From the NCBI GenBank assembly GCA_030615605.1, contig JAUWYY010000003.1:1-64000 (forward strand): a DNA stretch of 64,000 nt, written 5' to 3'. Below the pieces are notes generated by a model, which saw only the letters and a list, made by a program, of their open reading frames with translations, was not told the origin of the DNA and ran no database searches. Source of the stretch: a bacterium (GTDB lineage: Bacteria > Armatimonadota > Zipacnadia > Zipacnadales > Zipacnadaceae). Shown here one piece after another: positions 8,340 through 15,593 of the stretch; within the stretch, counting starts at the first letter, position 1, and each line of letters opens with the position of its first letter. Both the position numbers and the translations under genes were made by a program.

Positions 8340-9142
8340 TGAAAGCCAACATGACTGAGCCAGAAAACAAGCAGGACAACGAAGTCCGAGACATCCCGAA
8401 GTGGACGCTCCGCTACCTGGAGAACCGAGACATACTGCCAGGCCTGTTAATCACAGGGCTATTCGGCGCGCTATTCGCCGCGCTATTCGCGAGTGTGTTG
8501 GCCTTCATCATCGTCGGGCCCATCATTCTCCTTGACCGGCTTTTCTCCCTGGCTGGTTACGACCTTCGGGGCCCGATAGCTTGCGTGTGGGGGGGAGGCG
8601 TAGCGCTCTTGGTGGCGTGGTTACTCGTCCGCCACCGTGGTAGATACGCGGAGATTCTCCGCGCAGCCGGACGAAAGATGGGAGATTGGATGACCCGCCG
8701 TGCAGGCCATGCGACTCCCCTCCCGGCAAAGACGGCGAAATGGGCGCCGCACTGGTTGACCTACGGGATGCTAATCGTTGTGGTAGCGCCAGTACTTATG
8801 ATCGGCGGGGGCGAGTGGCTGCCTCCTCAATACTGGCAGCCGCTAACAGCCCTGCTGTGGGTGCCCTTACTATCGTATGGTATCGTGCGCCCAATGAGGG
8901 GGGAACCGGCCTCCACTCGACTGCTGCTGCTGTGGCCGGCACTCTACGGACTCCACGCTGTCCTCATCATGGCGGGTATGCCCATCTACGTGACGGGTGA
9001 ATACGCCATGTTGGCCAATTGTGGGCTCTTCATCGGTTACGCTGTGCTGGCGGGCCTGGCCGCGCACATCTACAGTCGTTACGCCCTGGCGCGTCTCAGG
9101 ATACTGGCGCAGAGCTCAGACACGACCGGGGGTGAGCAGTGA
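8336..9142 (+). CDS. Membrane protein with N-terminal RDIPKW motif (copy 2)
   Basis: 268 residues, a paralogue of the gene just upstream: V-R-D-I-P-K-W-x-L-R-Y-x-x-N-R at the N-terminus, five to six membrane helices, and A-A-H-I-Y-S-R-Y-A-L at the C-terminus. The ATG follows GGAGGAGG and overlaps the upstream stop; another ATG comes directly after it. Two adjacent paralogues with coupled translation suggest a heteromeric membrane complex. The middle (about residues 85-140) has diverged most. No transport or enzyme signature is visible. Confidence 0.8.
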   Translation: MMKANMTEPENKQDNEVRDIPKWTLRYLENRDILPGLLITGLFGALFAALFASVLAFIIVGPIILLDRLFSLAGYDLRGPIACVWGGGVALLVAWLLVRHRGRYAEILRAAGRKMGDWMTRRAGHATPLPAKTAKWAPHWLTYGMLIVVVAPVLMIGGGEWLPPQYWQPLTALLWVPLLSYGIVRPMRGEPASTRLLLLWPALYGLHAVLIMAGMPIYVTGEYAMLANCGLFIGYAVLAGLAAHIYSRYALARLRILAQSSDTTGGEQ

Positions 9143-9435
9143 TGAACGAACTCGACCCTAACATGCACCAGCCCACCCGCCTGCGCATCCTGATGCTGCT
9201 GGCCGGCGTGGATAGCGCCGACTTCAACTTCCTGCGCACCACGCTGAGCTTGAGCAACGGAAACCTCTCTGCGCACACCAGGCGACTGGAAGAAGCGGGA
9301 TACATCACCGTCAGCAAAACCTTCGAGGGGAGAATGCCCAGGACCACTTACTCCCTCACCGAGGTGGGCAGGGAGCAACTTGACGAGTACTGGCGAATCA
9401 TGGACGAAATCCGCGCGGGTGGCGCTGGCGGCTAG
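9142..9435 (+). CDS. Winged-helix transcriptional regulator (HTH_27 type)
   Basis: A 97-residue single-domain protein. A helix-turn-helix is formed around residues 25-55 (F-N-F-L-R-x-x-L-x-L-S-N-G-N-L-S-x-H-x-R-x-L-E-E-A-G-Y-I), followed by a wing with T-Y-S-L-T-E-x-G-R. This is the small winged-helix family usually encoded beside membrane proteins and acting as an autorepressor. The ATG overlaps the stop of the membrane gene (TGATG); a GTG sits three bases earlier. It probably binds the ACAAA/TTTGT repeats at 7502-7532. No effector domain is present, so the inducer, if any, is unclear. Confidence 0.88.
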   Translation: MNELDPNMHQPTRLRILMLLAGVDSADFNFLRTTLSLSNGNLSAHTRRLEEAGYITVSKTFEGRMPRTTYSLTEVGREQLDEYWRIMDEIRAGGAGG

Positions 9436-9516
9436 CCGCGAGATTCGGCGCCAGATTCTCCCGCCAGCTCGTAGTCCGGTGACGCCCGCTACGGACCTTG
9501 CGGATAGAGGGTTAGA

Positions 9517-10530
9517 CTACTGGCCGGTCTGGATCCCCAGGAGTTGGATCGCGTGATCCAGGTAGCTCTCGCACTCGTCGAACTTCTCGGCGGCACGCGC
9601 GGCGCGAGCCGCCTTGAGAAGTCCACCGATCGATGCAGCGGCTTCGGGATCGCTCGTCACCAGCTCCAGGTAGGGGTCCTGGAGCAGGGCGAACTTGGTC
9701 TTGATGCGATTCTTCTGGGGAACCTTGGCGTAGGCCGGGTCGCCTTCCTGGCTGGGGGGAATAGCTATGGTTTCCACACTAACCTCAGGAGCCGCTGGCT
9801 CAGGTTCCTGCACCGGCGGTGGAGCCGGTGGGCCGACTTCCTCCCGCCCAGTGATCGGCTCAGCGGGGACAGCGGGAGCTTCGATGACAGCACCCTCGAC
9901 GCCCATGAACGGTCGCAGGTTCTTCAACAGACTGCGAGCTATCTGCTCACGCCTGCTTAGATAGTCTTCTTCAGAGAGGGCCCGAGTTACATTGAACGCA
10001 TCAATGGTAAGCAGCAGTGCCGCGCTGCGCGACATATTGCTGCTGGCGCCTGCCTCGCCGGTCGGCGCTTCTGTGGTGGCTGCGGGCGGAAGCGGGTAGA
10101 TTTCAACCTCGGGCAGTATTGCTCCGGCGGGCATCCTGGATTTCGGCGTGCTCAGCGGCAGCCGGGTCTTGATATTCTTTGCCCAGATCTGAGCCAGTGC
10201 CTTCGCCGCGATCCCGTTGGCCTCAGCTTCCTCAGGATAGACGGAGATGATCCGGACGGGGCCAGAATAGACCGACCACTTTCCGTCCTTCATAGCAACT
10301 CTCACCTCGGGATTCTGGGTATCCTGGGTTGAGATCACCTCAGCGATGGCCTGGTCAATGGCGGCTGAACGCTGGTAGATACTCTCATAGGGTCCTGCGG
10401 TGCGAATGCGGGCGACGACACCGTTGGCGATGTAGATGGCGTCGCTTTCCTGGGCGAAAACCGTCCCCACCAAGCCACAGATAAGTCCAATTGTCACTGC
10501 GCCGAGCAGAGTTGTCCGTACATTAAACAT
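9517..10530 (-). CDS. Secreted or periplasmic protein of unknown function
   Basis: 337 residues from an ATG preceded by AAGGAGG; the frame runs further upstream but lacks a ribosome site there. Signal peptide to about residue 26 (cleavage after V-F-A). The following ~110 residues contain G-V-V-A-R-I-R-x-A-G-P-Y-x-S-I-Y-Q-R-x-A-A-I-D, a pattern resembling the soluble N-terminal domain of some cyanobacterial-type mechanosensitive channel proteins, here without any channel part. A Pro/Glu-rich linker (about 225-255) leads to a helical C-terminus. It is 35 bases downstream of gltX on the same strand and may be co-transcribed. Confidence 0.65.
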   Translation of the reverse strand: MFNVRTTLLGAVTIGLICGLVGTVFAQESDAIYIANGVVARIRTAGPYESIYQRSAAIDQAIAEVISTQDTQNPEVRVAMKDGKWSVYSGPVRIISVYPEEAEANGIAAKALAQIWAKNIKTRLPLSTPKSRMPAGAILPEVEIYPLPPAATTEAPTGEAGASSNMSRSAALLLTIDAFNVTRALSEEDYLSRREQIARSLLKNLRPFMGVEGAVIEAPAVPAEPITGREEVGPPAPPPVQEPEPAAPEVSVETIAIPPSQEGDPAYAKVPQKNRIKTKFALLQDPYLELVTSDPEAAASIGGLLKAARAARAAEKFDECESYLDHAIQLLGIQTGQ

Positions 10531-10564
10531 TGTTATCCTCCTTGCGTTGTTGGTTGACTGATGT

Positions 10565-12064
10565 TCATTCATTTTCGTTGGGCAGTGGCGCAAGTTCCCC
10601 GGCCCGGGCCCGTTGCGCCGTCCGCTGCAAGCGGCGGACGACATCATCCTGGTCAAGTAGTCCCATTAGATGAAACAAACTAGGGCCGATAGTTGTTCCA
10701 GTAACCGCCGCACGGCACGGATGTATTACCTTCGCCGCCGAGACCTCCAACTCCTCCGCCAGCCCCCGAACCGTGCCTTCAATAGTTTGATGGTCCCACG
10801 GCTCCAAAAGTTGCAGCCGAGCAGCCAGAGCACCCAGTTTCTCCGGAGTATCTTCCCGATTCAGCCATTTTTCCCGCGCCCGATTCTCATATTCGTAATC
10901 ATTAGTAAAAAAGTAGCGGCCCCAGGTAACGAAGGTGGTCAGCAGCGGGGTGCGCTCCTTCATCAAGTCCACCACCTGGACCAGCCACTGCCAGCGCCCG
11001 GCGGAGGGCTGCGTCTCCACCAGTCCCGCCTCGACTAACAGGGGTAGCAATCGCTCGGCAAGCGGCGCGGCGTCCATCCGCTTCATATACTCGCCATTCA
11101 TCCACTCGGCCTTCTGCACGTCAAAGATCGAGGGTGACTTATCGCACGCCTCCAGGCTGAACCGCTCGACAATCTGCTCCCGAGTCATTACTTCTTGCTC
11201 ATCCCCCGGCGACCAGCCCAGCAGCGCCAGGAAGTTGAACATTGCTTCGGGTAAGAAGCCCTGCTCCTCATAATCAGTGACTGCAACAGCGCCGTGGCGC
11301 TTGCTCAATTTGCTGCGGTCCTCCCCGAGGATGAGAGGTAGATGAGCGTACTGGGGCCTGGCTATCCCTAATGCCTCCTGGAGCTGGATATGTATCTGGG
11401 TGTTGGGCAGGTGCTCAACCGCCCGGATGACGTGCGTGATCTGCATCAGGTGATCATCAACCACACAGGCGAAATGATAGGTGGGGAAGCCGGAGGTCTT
11501 GACGATAACCGGATCGCCGATCAGTGAATTCTCGTAGCAGACCTCGCCCTGGATGATATCCTGAATCACCGTCGTGCCGGTCTCTTTGACCCGGAAGCGG
11601 ATACAGCTCTCCCCCCCCTCTGCCCGCAGCTCCTCGCGCTCATCCTCGGACAATTGGGCGCAGCGGCCGTCGTATTTGGGGGGAATGCCGCGGGCGCGCA
11701 TGACCTCGCGACGTTCTTCCAGTTGCTCCGGCGTGCAGAAGCACTCGTAAGCCCGACCAGCGTCAAGTAGCCGCTCCAGATATTCCTGATAGATATCAAG
11801 CCGCTCCGACTGGACATAAGGCCCAGACTCGCCACCCACATCCGGCCCCTCGTCCCAATCCAGACCAATCCATTTGAGGCCCTGATATATGACCTGCAGA
11901 GCATCGGAGGTTGAGCGCAGCTCATCGGTATCCTCGATGCGCAGGATCATAGCCCCGCCCTGCTTGCGGGCAAACAACCAGTTAAACAGCGCCGTATGCA
12001 GGTTACCGATATGCATATAACCGGTCGGCGCCGGGGCAAATCTTACGCGAACTTTGTTCGACAT
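10565..12064 (-). CDS. gltX: Glutamyl-tRNA synthetase
   Basis: 499 residues, the normal length for GluRS. It charges tRNA-Glu (and in many bacteria tRNA-Gln) with glutamate. The class I signatures are visible: F-A-P-A-P-T-G-x-x-H-I-G-N at residues 9-21 (HIGH equivalent) and D-R-S-K-L-S-K-R-H-G around residue 250 (KMSKS equivalent), followed by the alpha-helical anticodon-binding region. The start is the ATG 8 bases after GGAGG; the longer frame upstream has no support. A C-x-C-T-P-E zinc-region motif lies near residue 105. Confidence 0.97.
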   Translation of the reverse strand: MSNKVRVRFAPAPTGYMHIGNLHTALFNWLFARKQGGAMILRIEDTDELRSTSDALQVIYQGLKWIGLDWDEGPDVGGESGPYVQSERLDIYQEYLERLLDAGRAYECFCTPEQLEERREVMRARGIPPKYDGRCAQLSEDEREELRAEGGESCIRFRVKETGTTVIQDIIQGEVCYENSLIGDPVIVKTSGFPTYHFACVVDDHLMQITHVIRAVEHLPNTQIHIQLQEALGIARPQYAHLPLILGEDRSKLSKRHGAVAVTDYEEQGFLPEAMFNFLALLGWSPGDEQEVMTREQIVERFSLEACDKSPSIFDVQKAEWMNGEYMKRMDAAPLAERLLPLLVEAGLVETQPSAGRWQWLVQVVDLMKERTPLLTTFVTWGRYFFTNDYEYENRAREKWLNREDTPEKLGALAARLQLLEPWDHQTIEGTVRGLAEELEVSAAKVIHPCRAAVTGTTIGPSLFHLMGLLDQDDVVRRLQRTAQRARAGELAPLPNENE

Positions 12065-12119
12065 ATTGCGAACCTCCATCAAAGCCCAAAGGGCACTAAC
12101 AGTTCGTTCGAGCACGCAC

Positions 12120-12169
12120 CTCAAGTTACCGTTCGGCCATGACCCCACATACCCCTGGCACAAACCAGG
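12120..12169 (-). pseudogene. Third, most decayed copy of the rimO 3' end
   Basis: Directly downstream of the first small membrane gene, the minus strand reads F-C-D-L-V-C-A-R-G-M-W-G, which lines up with L-C-D-L-I-R-T-R-G-V-W-A in the better preserved copy at 12572-12650 and with the end of RimO. At base level about 45 bases match. It indicates that the unit (rimO tail plus small gene) was duplicated more than once. Confidence 0.45.
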
Positions 12170-12550
12170 TCACAAAATCCCAACCATGCTGACCAGAAAA
12201 GCTATGAAGCAAAACACGCCTAATAAGCCCAGCACTAGCAGCACCGTGGCAACTGTGATTGTGTGAGGGCTTTGTCGGTGCCTATGTGAAATGATTAGCG
12301 CCAGCCCCACGACGAGAGCCACGACAGGCCCGAGGAGAAGGCCCCAAGGTATGAGCCAAGGGAAGAGCCCACTGTCGGCCAGACTCACAGCCCCAACCGA
12401 CAATGCCATCATACCTATGACTACGACAAGGACCCAGCCAATTGCGCGCGGTACTGGCCATCCATAACGCGTCGAAGCTACGATGATCGCCACGCCGAGC
12501 AACAGGACCAGGACAACCACAGCGAAGCCCCAAATCAGTTGCATCGTCAT
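12170..12550 (-). CDS. Small membrane protein, tandem paralogue A
   Basis: 126 residues with four predicted membrane helices: two N-terminal ones flank a conserved R-Y-G-W-P-V-P-R-A-I-G-W loop, and two more follow a short basic stretch (H-R-H-R-Q). It is a close copy of the gene at 12651-13004. GGAGGTGCGAT precedes the ATG; the second ATG two codons later corresponds to the paralogue's start. No known family recognised. It lies on the rimO-gltX strand and could be part of that transcript. Confidence 0.7.
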   Translation of the reverse strand: MTMQLIWGFAVVVLVLLLGVAIIVASTRYGWPVPRAIGWVLVVVIGMMALSVGAVSLADSGLFPWLIPWGLLLGPVVALVVGLALIISHRHRQSPHTITVATVLLVLGLLGVFCFIAFLVSMVGIL

Positions 12551-12571
12551 ATCGCACCTCCGCGCAACTCT

Positions 12572-12650
12572 TCACCCTTGTACTATTGCCTCCAGGTCAT
12601 GCACCTGGGCCTTCGTGACCGTCGCCCATACACCTCTGGTACGAATCAGA
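12572..12650 (-). pseudogene. Duplicated 3' end of rimO
   Basis: The minus strand encodes V-W-A-T-V-T-K-A-Q-V-H-D-L followed by V-Q-G and a stop, the same as the last residues of RimO (13029-14366), and the bases match almost perfectly over ~65 positions. It sits between the two small membrane genes just as the true rimO end sits before copy B, so it marks the left border of a ~455-bp tandem duplication. It has no start of its own. Confidence 0.8.
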
Positions 12651-13004
12651 TCACAGAGCCTCAACCAAGGCCATCAGCCAAGCTATGCATAAAAGTATGG
12701 CCAACAAACCCGTCACTATCAGCACTATCGCGATCGTGCGCGTTTTGCGGTTCTGCCGGCGCGTAGGTGAAATGATTAGCACCAGCCCCACGACGAGAGC
12801 CACGACAGGCCCGACGAAAGAGCCCAAAGCCCAGAGGGGCGACTGCATAGCACCAAATGACAACGCCATCATACCTATGCCGCCGACAAGGACCCAGCCG
12901 ATTGCGCGCGGTACTGGCCATCCATAACGTGTCGAAGCTACAATGAGCGCCACGCCGAGGAACAGGACCACAAGAACTGTGGCGAATACCCAAATCAGTT
13001 GCAC
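12651..13004 (-). CDS. Small membrane protein, tandem paralogue B
   Basis: 117 residues with four predicted membrane helices and the same R-Y-G-W-P-V-P-R-A-I-G-W loop as paralogue A. The start is a GTG 8 bases after GGAGGT. It follows rimO by 24 bases and is probably co-transcribed with it. Conservation of the frame in both copies, despite base differences, suggests both are made. Function unknown. Confidence 0.7.
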   Translation of the reverse strand: MQLIWVFATVLVVLFLGVALIVASTRYGWPVPRAIGWVLVGGIGMMALSFGAMQSPLWALGSFVGPVVALVVGLVLIISPTRRQNRKTRTIAIVLIVTGLLAILLCIAWLMALVEAL

Positions 13005-13028
13005 TGTATCGCACCTCCGTGCAGTTCT

Positions 13029-14366
13029 TCACCCTTGCACTACTGCTGTTAGATCATGCACCTGGGCCTTCGTGACCGTCGCCCACACAAATTCCCCTAT
13101 GTTAGTCCGGATACCTTCACTGGCAGCGCGCAGGATGACTTCCGCATCCACCTCAGGCGCGTCGCGGTATGAGCGGCCTGCCCACACCCCCTCTTCAATT
13201 TCCCGCTCCACCAGCACCCGCAGCCGCTGGCCGACGAACTGCTCGTTCTTCTCCAGAGAAATCTGCTCCTGAACCGAGATCAGTTCCTCCTGGCGCTGGC
13301 GAGCTGCCTCCGGCGGGACTTGATCTTCCATCTCGGCGGCTGGCGTGCCCGGCTCCGGCCAGTAGGGAAAGACGCCCAGTCGGTCAAAGCGAGCCTGACG
13401 CACAAAGTCGAGCAGCACCTCGAAATCTTCTTCAGTCTCACCGGGGAGTCCCGCAATTAGGGTGGTGCGCAGGGCAGCATCAGGGATCATCCGCCGGATC
13501 TGGGCCAGCTCGTGCAAGTAAACTTCACCGTCTCCAGCCCGGCCCATGCGCTGGAGGATACCCTGAGAAGCGTGTTGGAAGGGAATGTCAAAATATGGCA
13601 CTGTGCAGATCGATTGTCCAACGGCATTGATCAGATTGGTGGTAATGCGGGTCGGATACATATACATAATCCGAATCCAGCCATTGTAGTCACGAGTGGG
13701 CAGGTTCTCCAGCAGTGCTGCCAGTGAGCTCGGCGGCTCCATTTCTTCGCCGTATCTGGTAGTATCGTGGGCGATCAGTACTATTTCCTGCGCTCCACCG
13801 CCAGCCAGGTTGGAGAATTCATCGCAGATATCATCAACTGGTCGGCTGCGATAGCGACCCCGCAGCGACGGAATAGTACAATAGGCACAGCGGTTATCAC
13901 AGCCTTCGGCTATCTTCACATACGCCAGCCAGGAGGGCGCTGACCGCCAGCGGGGCGTCTGGGCATCGTAGATGTATTCCAGCGGAGCTTTCATCACCTC
14001 CCGCTGGCCACTGAGCGCCAGTTGCACAGCCTCTACCACCTGATCCACGGCACCCGGCGTCAAAAAGACATCCACTTCGGGTAGCTCCGCCAGCAGATCA
14101 TCCTGATAACGCTGCGACAGACAGCCAGCACAGATCAGCGCTTGCAGCTTGCCTTTTTTCTTCAACTCAGAGATGTCCAGCAGCGCTTCAATAGCTTCAT
14201 TCACAGCCGGCTCGATAAACGCGCAGGTGTTTACGATGACAACTTGGGCATCCTCGTTATCCTCGACAATCGGGTAGCCGGCCTCATCCAGAAGACCCAG
14301 CATCACCTCCGAGTCAACCAGATTCTTCGAGCAACCCAGCGAAACAAGTGCAACCGGCGGCTTCAT
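13029..14366 (-). CDS. rimO: Ribosomal protein S12 methylthiotransferase RimO
   Basis: 445 residues, the expected length. A radical-SAM enzyme that adds a methylthio group to an aspartate of ribosomal protein S12. In order: UPF0004 domain with S-L-G-C-S-K-N-L-V-D-S-E near residue 10 (first iron-sulfur cluster), the radical-SAM motif C-D-N-R-C-A-Y-C-T-I-P around residue 145, and a C-terminal TRAM domain ending at V-H-D-L. RimO is preferred to MiaB because of the S-K-N-L-V-D-S-E form of the first motif. The start is the ATG opening M-K-P-P-V-A-L; the Shine-Dalgarno (GAGAGG) is rather far. Pieces of both ends of this gene are duplicated next to it. Confidence 0.95.
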   Translation of the reverse strand: MKPPVALVSLGCSKNLVDSEVMLGLLDEAGYPIVEDNEDAQVVIVNTCAFIEPAVNEAIEALLDISELKKKGKLQALICAGCLSQRYQDDLLAELPEVDVFLTPGAVDQVVEAVQLALSGQREVMKAPLEYIYDAQTPRWRSAPSWLAYVKIAEGCDNRCAYCTIPSLRGRYRSRPVDDICDEFSNLAGGGAQEIVLIAHDTTRYGEEMEPPSSLAALLENLPTRDYNGWIRIMYMYPTRITTNLINAVGQSICTVPYFDIPFQHASQGILQRMGRAGDGEVYLHELAQIRRMIPDAALRTTLIAGLPGETEEDFEVLLDFVRQARFDRLGVFPYWPEPGTPAAEMEDQVPPEAARQRQEELISVQEQISLEKNEQFVGQRLRVLVEREIEEGVWAGRSYRDAPEVDAEVILRAASEGIRTNIGEFVWATVTKAQVHDLTAVVQG

Positions 14367-14385
14367 ACAGTACAGTTCTACCTCT

Positions 14386-14445
14386 CTTGTCCAGATTCTT
14401 GAGACAGCGCAGCGAAATGAGGGCAAGACGTGGCTTCTCAATCAT
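14386..14445 (-). pseudogene. Duplicated 5' end of rimO
   Basis: About 79 bases upstream of the rimO start, the minus strand has a second ATG followed by codons for E-K-P-R-L-A-L-I-S-L-R-C-L-K-N-L-D. This aligns with K-P-P-V-A-L-V-S-L-G-C-S-K-N-L-V-D at the RimO N-terminus, and the bases match over ~46 positions at roughly three in four. It is out of frame with rimO and lacks the cluster context, so it is a non-functional partial copy. Confidence 0.6.
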
Positions 14446-14619
14446 TTAACGGCCAGAACGCCACAATATCAGAAGCATAATCCCAAAAAGCAACTCAGCG
14501 AAAATCAGAGCTATCACTCCCCAGGGCTTCAGGTCTCTTGAACGGTCAAGATAGACGCTCCATAGTGCACAGAATAGACCGATTAGACATAACGCAACTA
14601 TAGGCGCTACTCGCCACAT
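14446..14619 (-). CDS. Small two-helix membrane protein
   Basis: 57 residues from the ATG preceded by GGGGGTGG: two hydrophobic helices (about 4-22 and 32-51) joined by a short charged loop (D-R-S-R-D) and ending in R-S-G-R. The longer frame (to 14667) overlaps the methyltransferase gene and has no ribosome site. It lies between the methyltransferase and rimO on the same strand. Not recognised. Confidence 0.5.
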   Translation of the reverse strand: MWRVAPIVALCLIGLFCALWSVYLDRSRDLKPWGVIALIFAELLFGIMLLILWRSGR

Positions 14620-14656
14620 TGCACCACCCCCTGTAGAGTTTTCTCCACCCCTTCTG

Positions 14657-15565
14657 TTACTTGTCATTGCGGAATATCAGACAGTAGTGGTGGTGGTAGT
14701 TGGGGACGAAGACCTTGGGATAGCCCCAGATGCCAAGCTGCTTGGAGTCCTGGCACCAGATACGCTCGCCCTGGAAGCTGAACGAGGCGCTGATGCGCCA
14801 GGCCAGGTCCCAGGCCAGCGGCACCACATATCCCTCGGGAACACGAAGATTCTGGGCCACTACAACCATATACTTCTCCGGCTTCAGCAACTTTTGACAC
14901 TGGTCGAATACATCGCCGATAGCCTCAATAAACTCGTCGTAATCTTCGATATTGCCCAAATCCTGCCCGCTATCCGAATAGTGTGTATCCAATCCCGCCT
15001 CAGCGCGCTGTTTGTGGGTCGAGCGCACGCCACCCCGGCTGTGGCGGAGCATATTCCAGTATGGTGGGGAGGTGATGATAAAGTCAAATTGCGGCAACTG
15101 CCCGTCGGAGCACGCAATACAATCCTGCCACAATTCGGGCTTAAGCAGGCCTGTAGCGTCACCCGGAATGACCTGGGTGGTGCCATCAGCTTCAAGCTCG
15201 GCCAGCCGCTGGCCGGTCACCTCGGCATATCGGGATGCCAACTCCAGGCCTACTGCCCGTCGGCCCTGCTCCAGGCTGGCTACCAGCGTCGCGCCGCTGC
15301 CGCAGAACGGATCAAACACCCACTGGCCCGCTTTGGTGAAGAAGGTGACGAACTGGGCGACCATCTCCTCAGGAAAACGGGCCGGATGCAGCTCGGTATC
15401 GCGATTACGGTGATAGCGCGGTGAGTCACAGACAAACCACGACTTTGTCCGCTTGATCCACTCGGTACCGGTCAGATCGTTGAGCGTATTTTTGGGAACT
15501 GGGTCGCTCTTGCTAGATTCTGGGCAAGTGCGATCAGCAGTTTTGGACTGACTACACAAAGTCAA
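14657..15565 (-). CDS. DNA (N4-cytosine or N6-adenine) methyltransferase, orphan
   Basis: 302 residues. The AdoMet-binding motif V-F-D-P-F-C-G-S-G-A-T (residues 83-93) comes first and the catalytic T-S-P-P-Y-W (165-170) second, with the target-recognition part after it. The Ser/Thr-Pro-Pro-Tyr form is commonest among N4-cytosine enzymes, but N6-adenine activity cannot be excluded. No restriction endonuclease is encoded nearby, so it is probably a solitary regulatory or housekeeping methylase. The start is a TTG close behind GGGAG. It is 28 bases downstream of ftsK on the same strand. Confidence 0.85.
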   Translation of the reverse strand: MTLCSQSKTADRTCPESSKSDPVPKNTLNDLTGTEWIKRTKSWFVCDSPRYHRNRDTELHPARFPEEMVAQFVTFFTKAGQWVFDPFCGSGATLVASLEQGRRAVGLELASRYAEVTGQRLAELEADGTTQVIPGDATGLLKPELWQDCIACSDGQLPQFDFIITSPPYWNMLRHSRGGVRSTHKQRAEAGLDTHYSDSGQDLGNIEDYDEFIEAIGDVFDQCQKLLKPEKYMVVVAQNLRVPEGYVVPLAWDLAWRISASFSFQGERIWCQDSKQLGIWGYPKVFVPNYHHHYCLIFRNDK

Positions 15566-15593
15566 AAACTCCCTATGGTGAGGGTCAGTTTAC

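Noticed and set aside
14687-15424. 245-codon open frame on the plus strand
   Set aside because: Antisense to the DNA methyltransferase, whose motifs are unmistakable.
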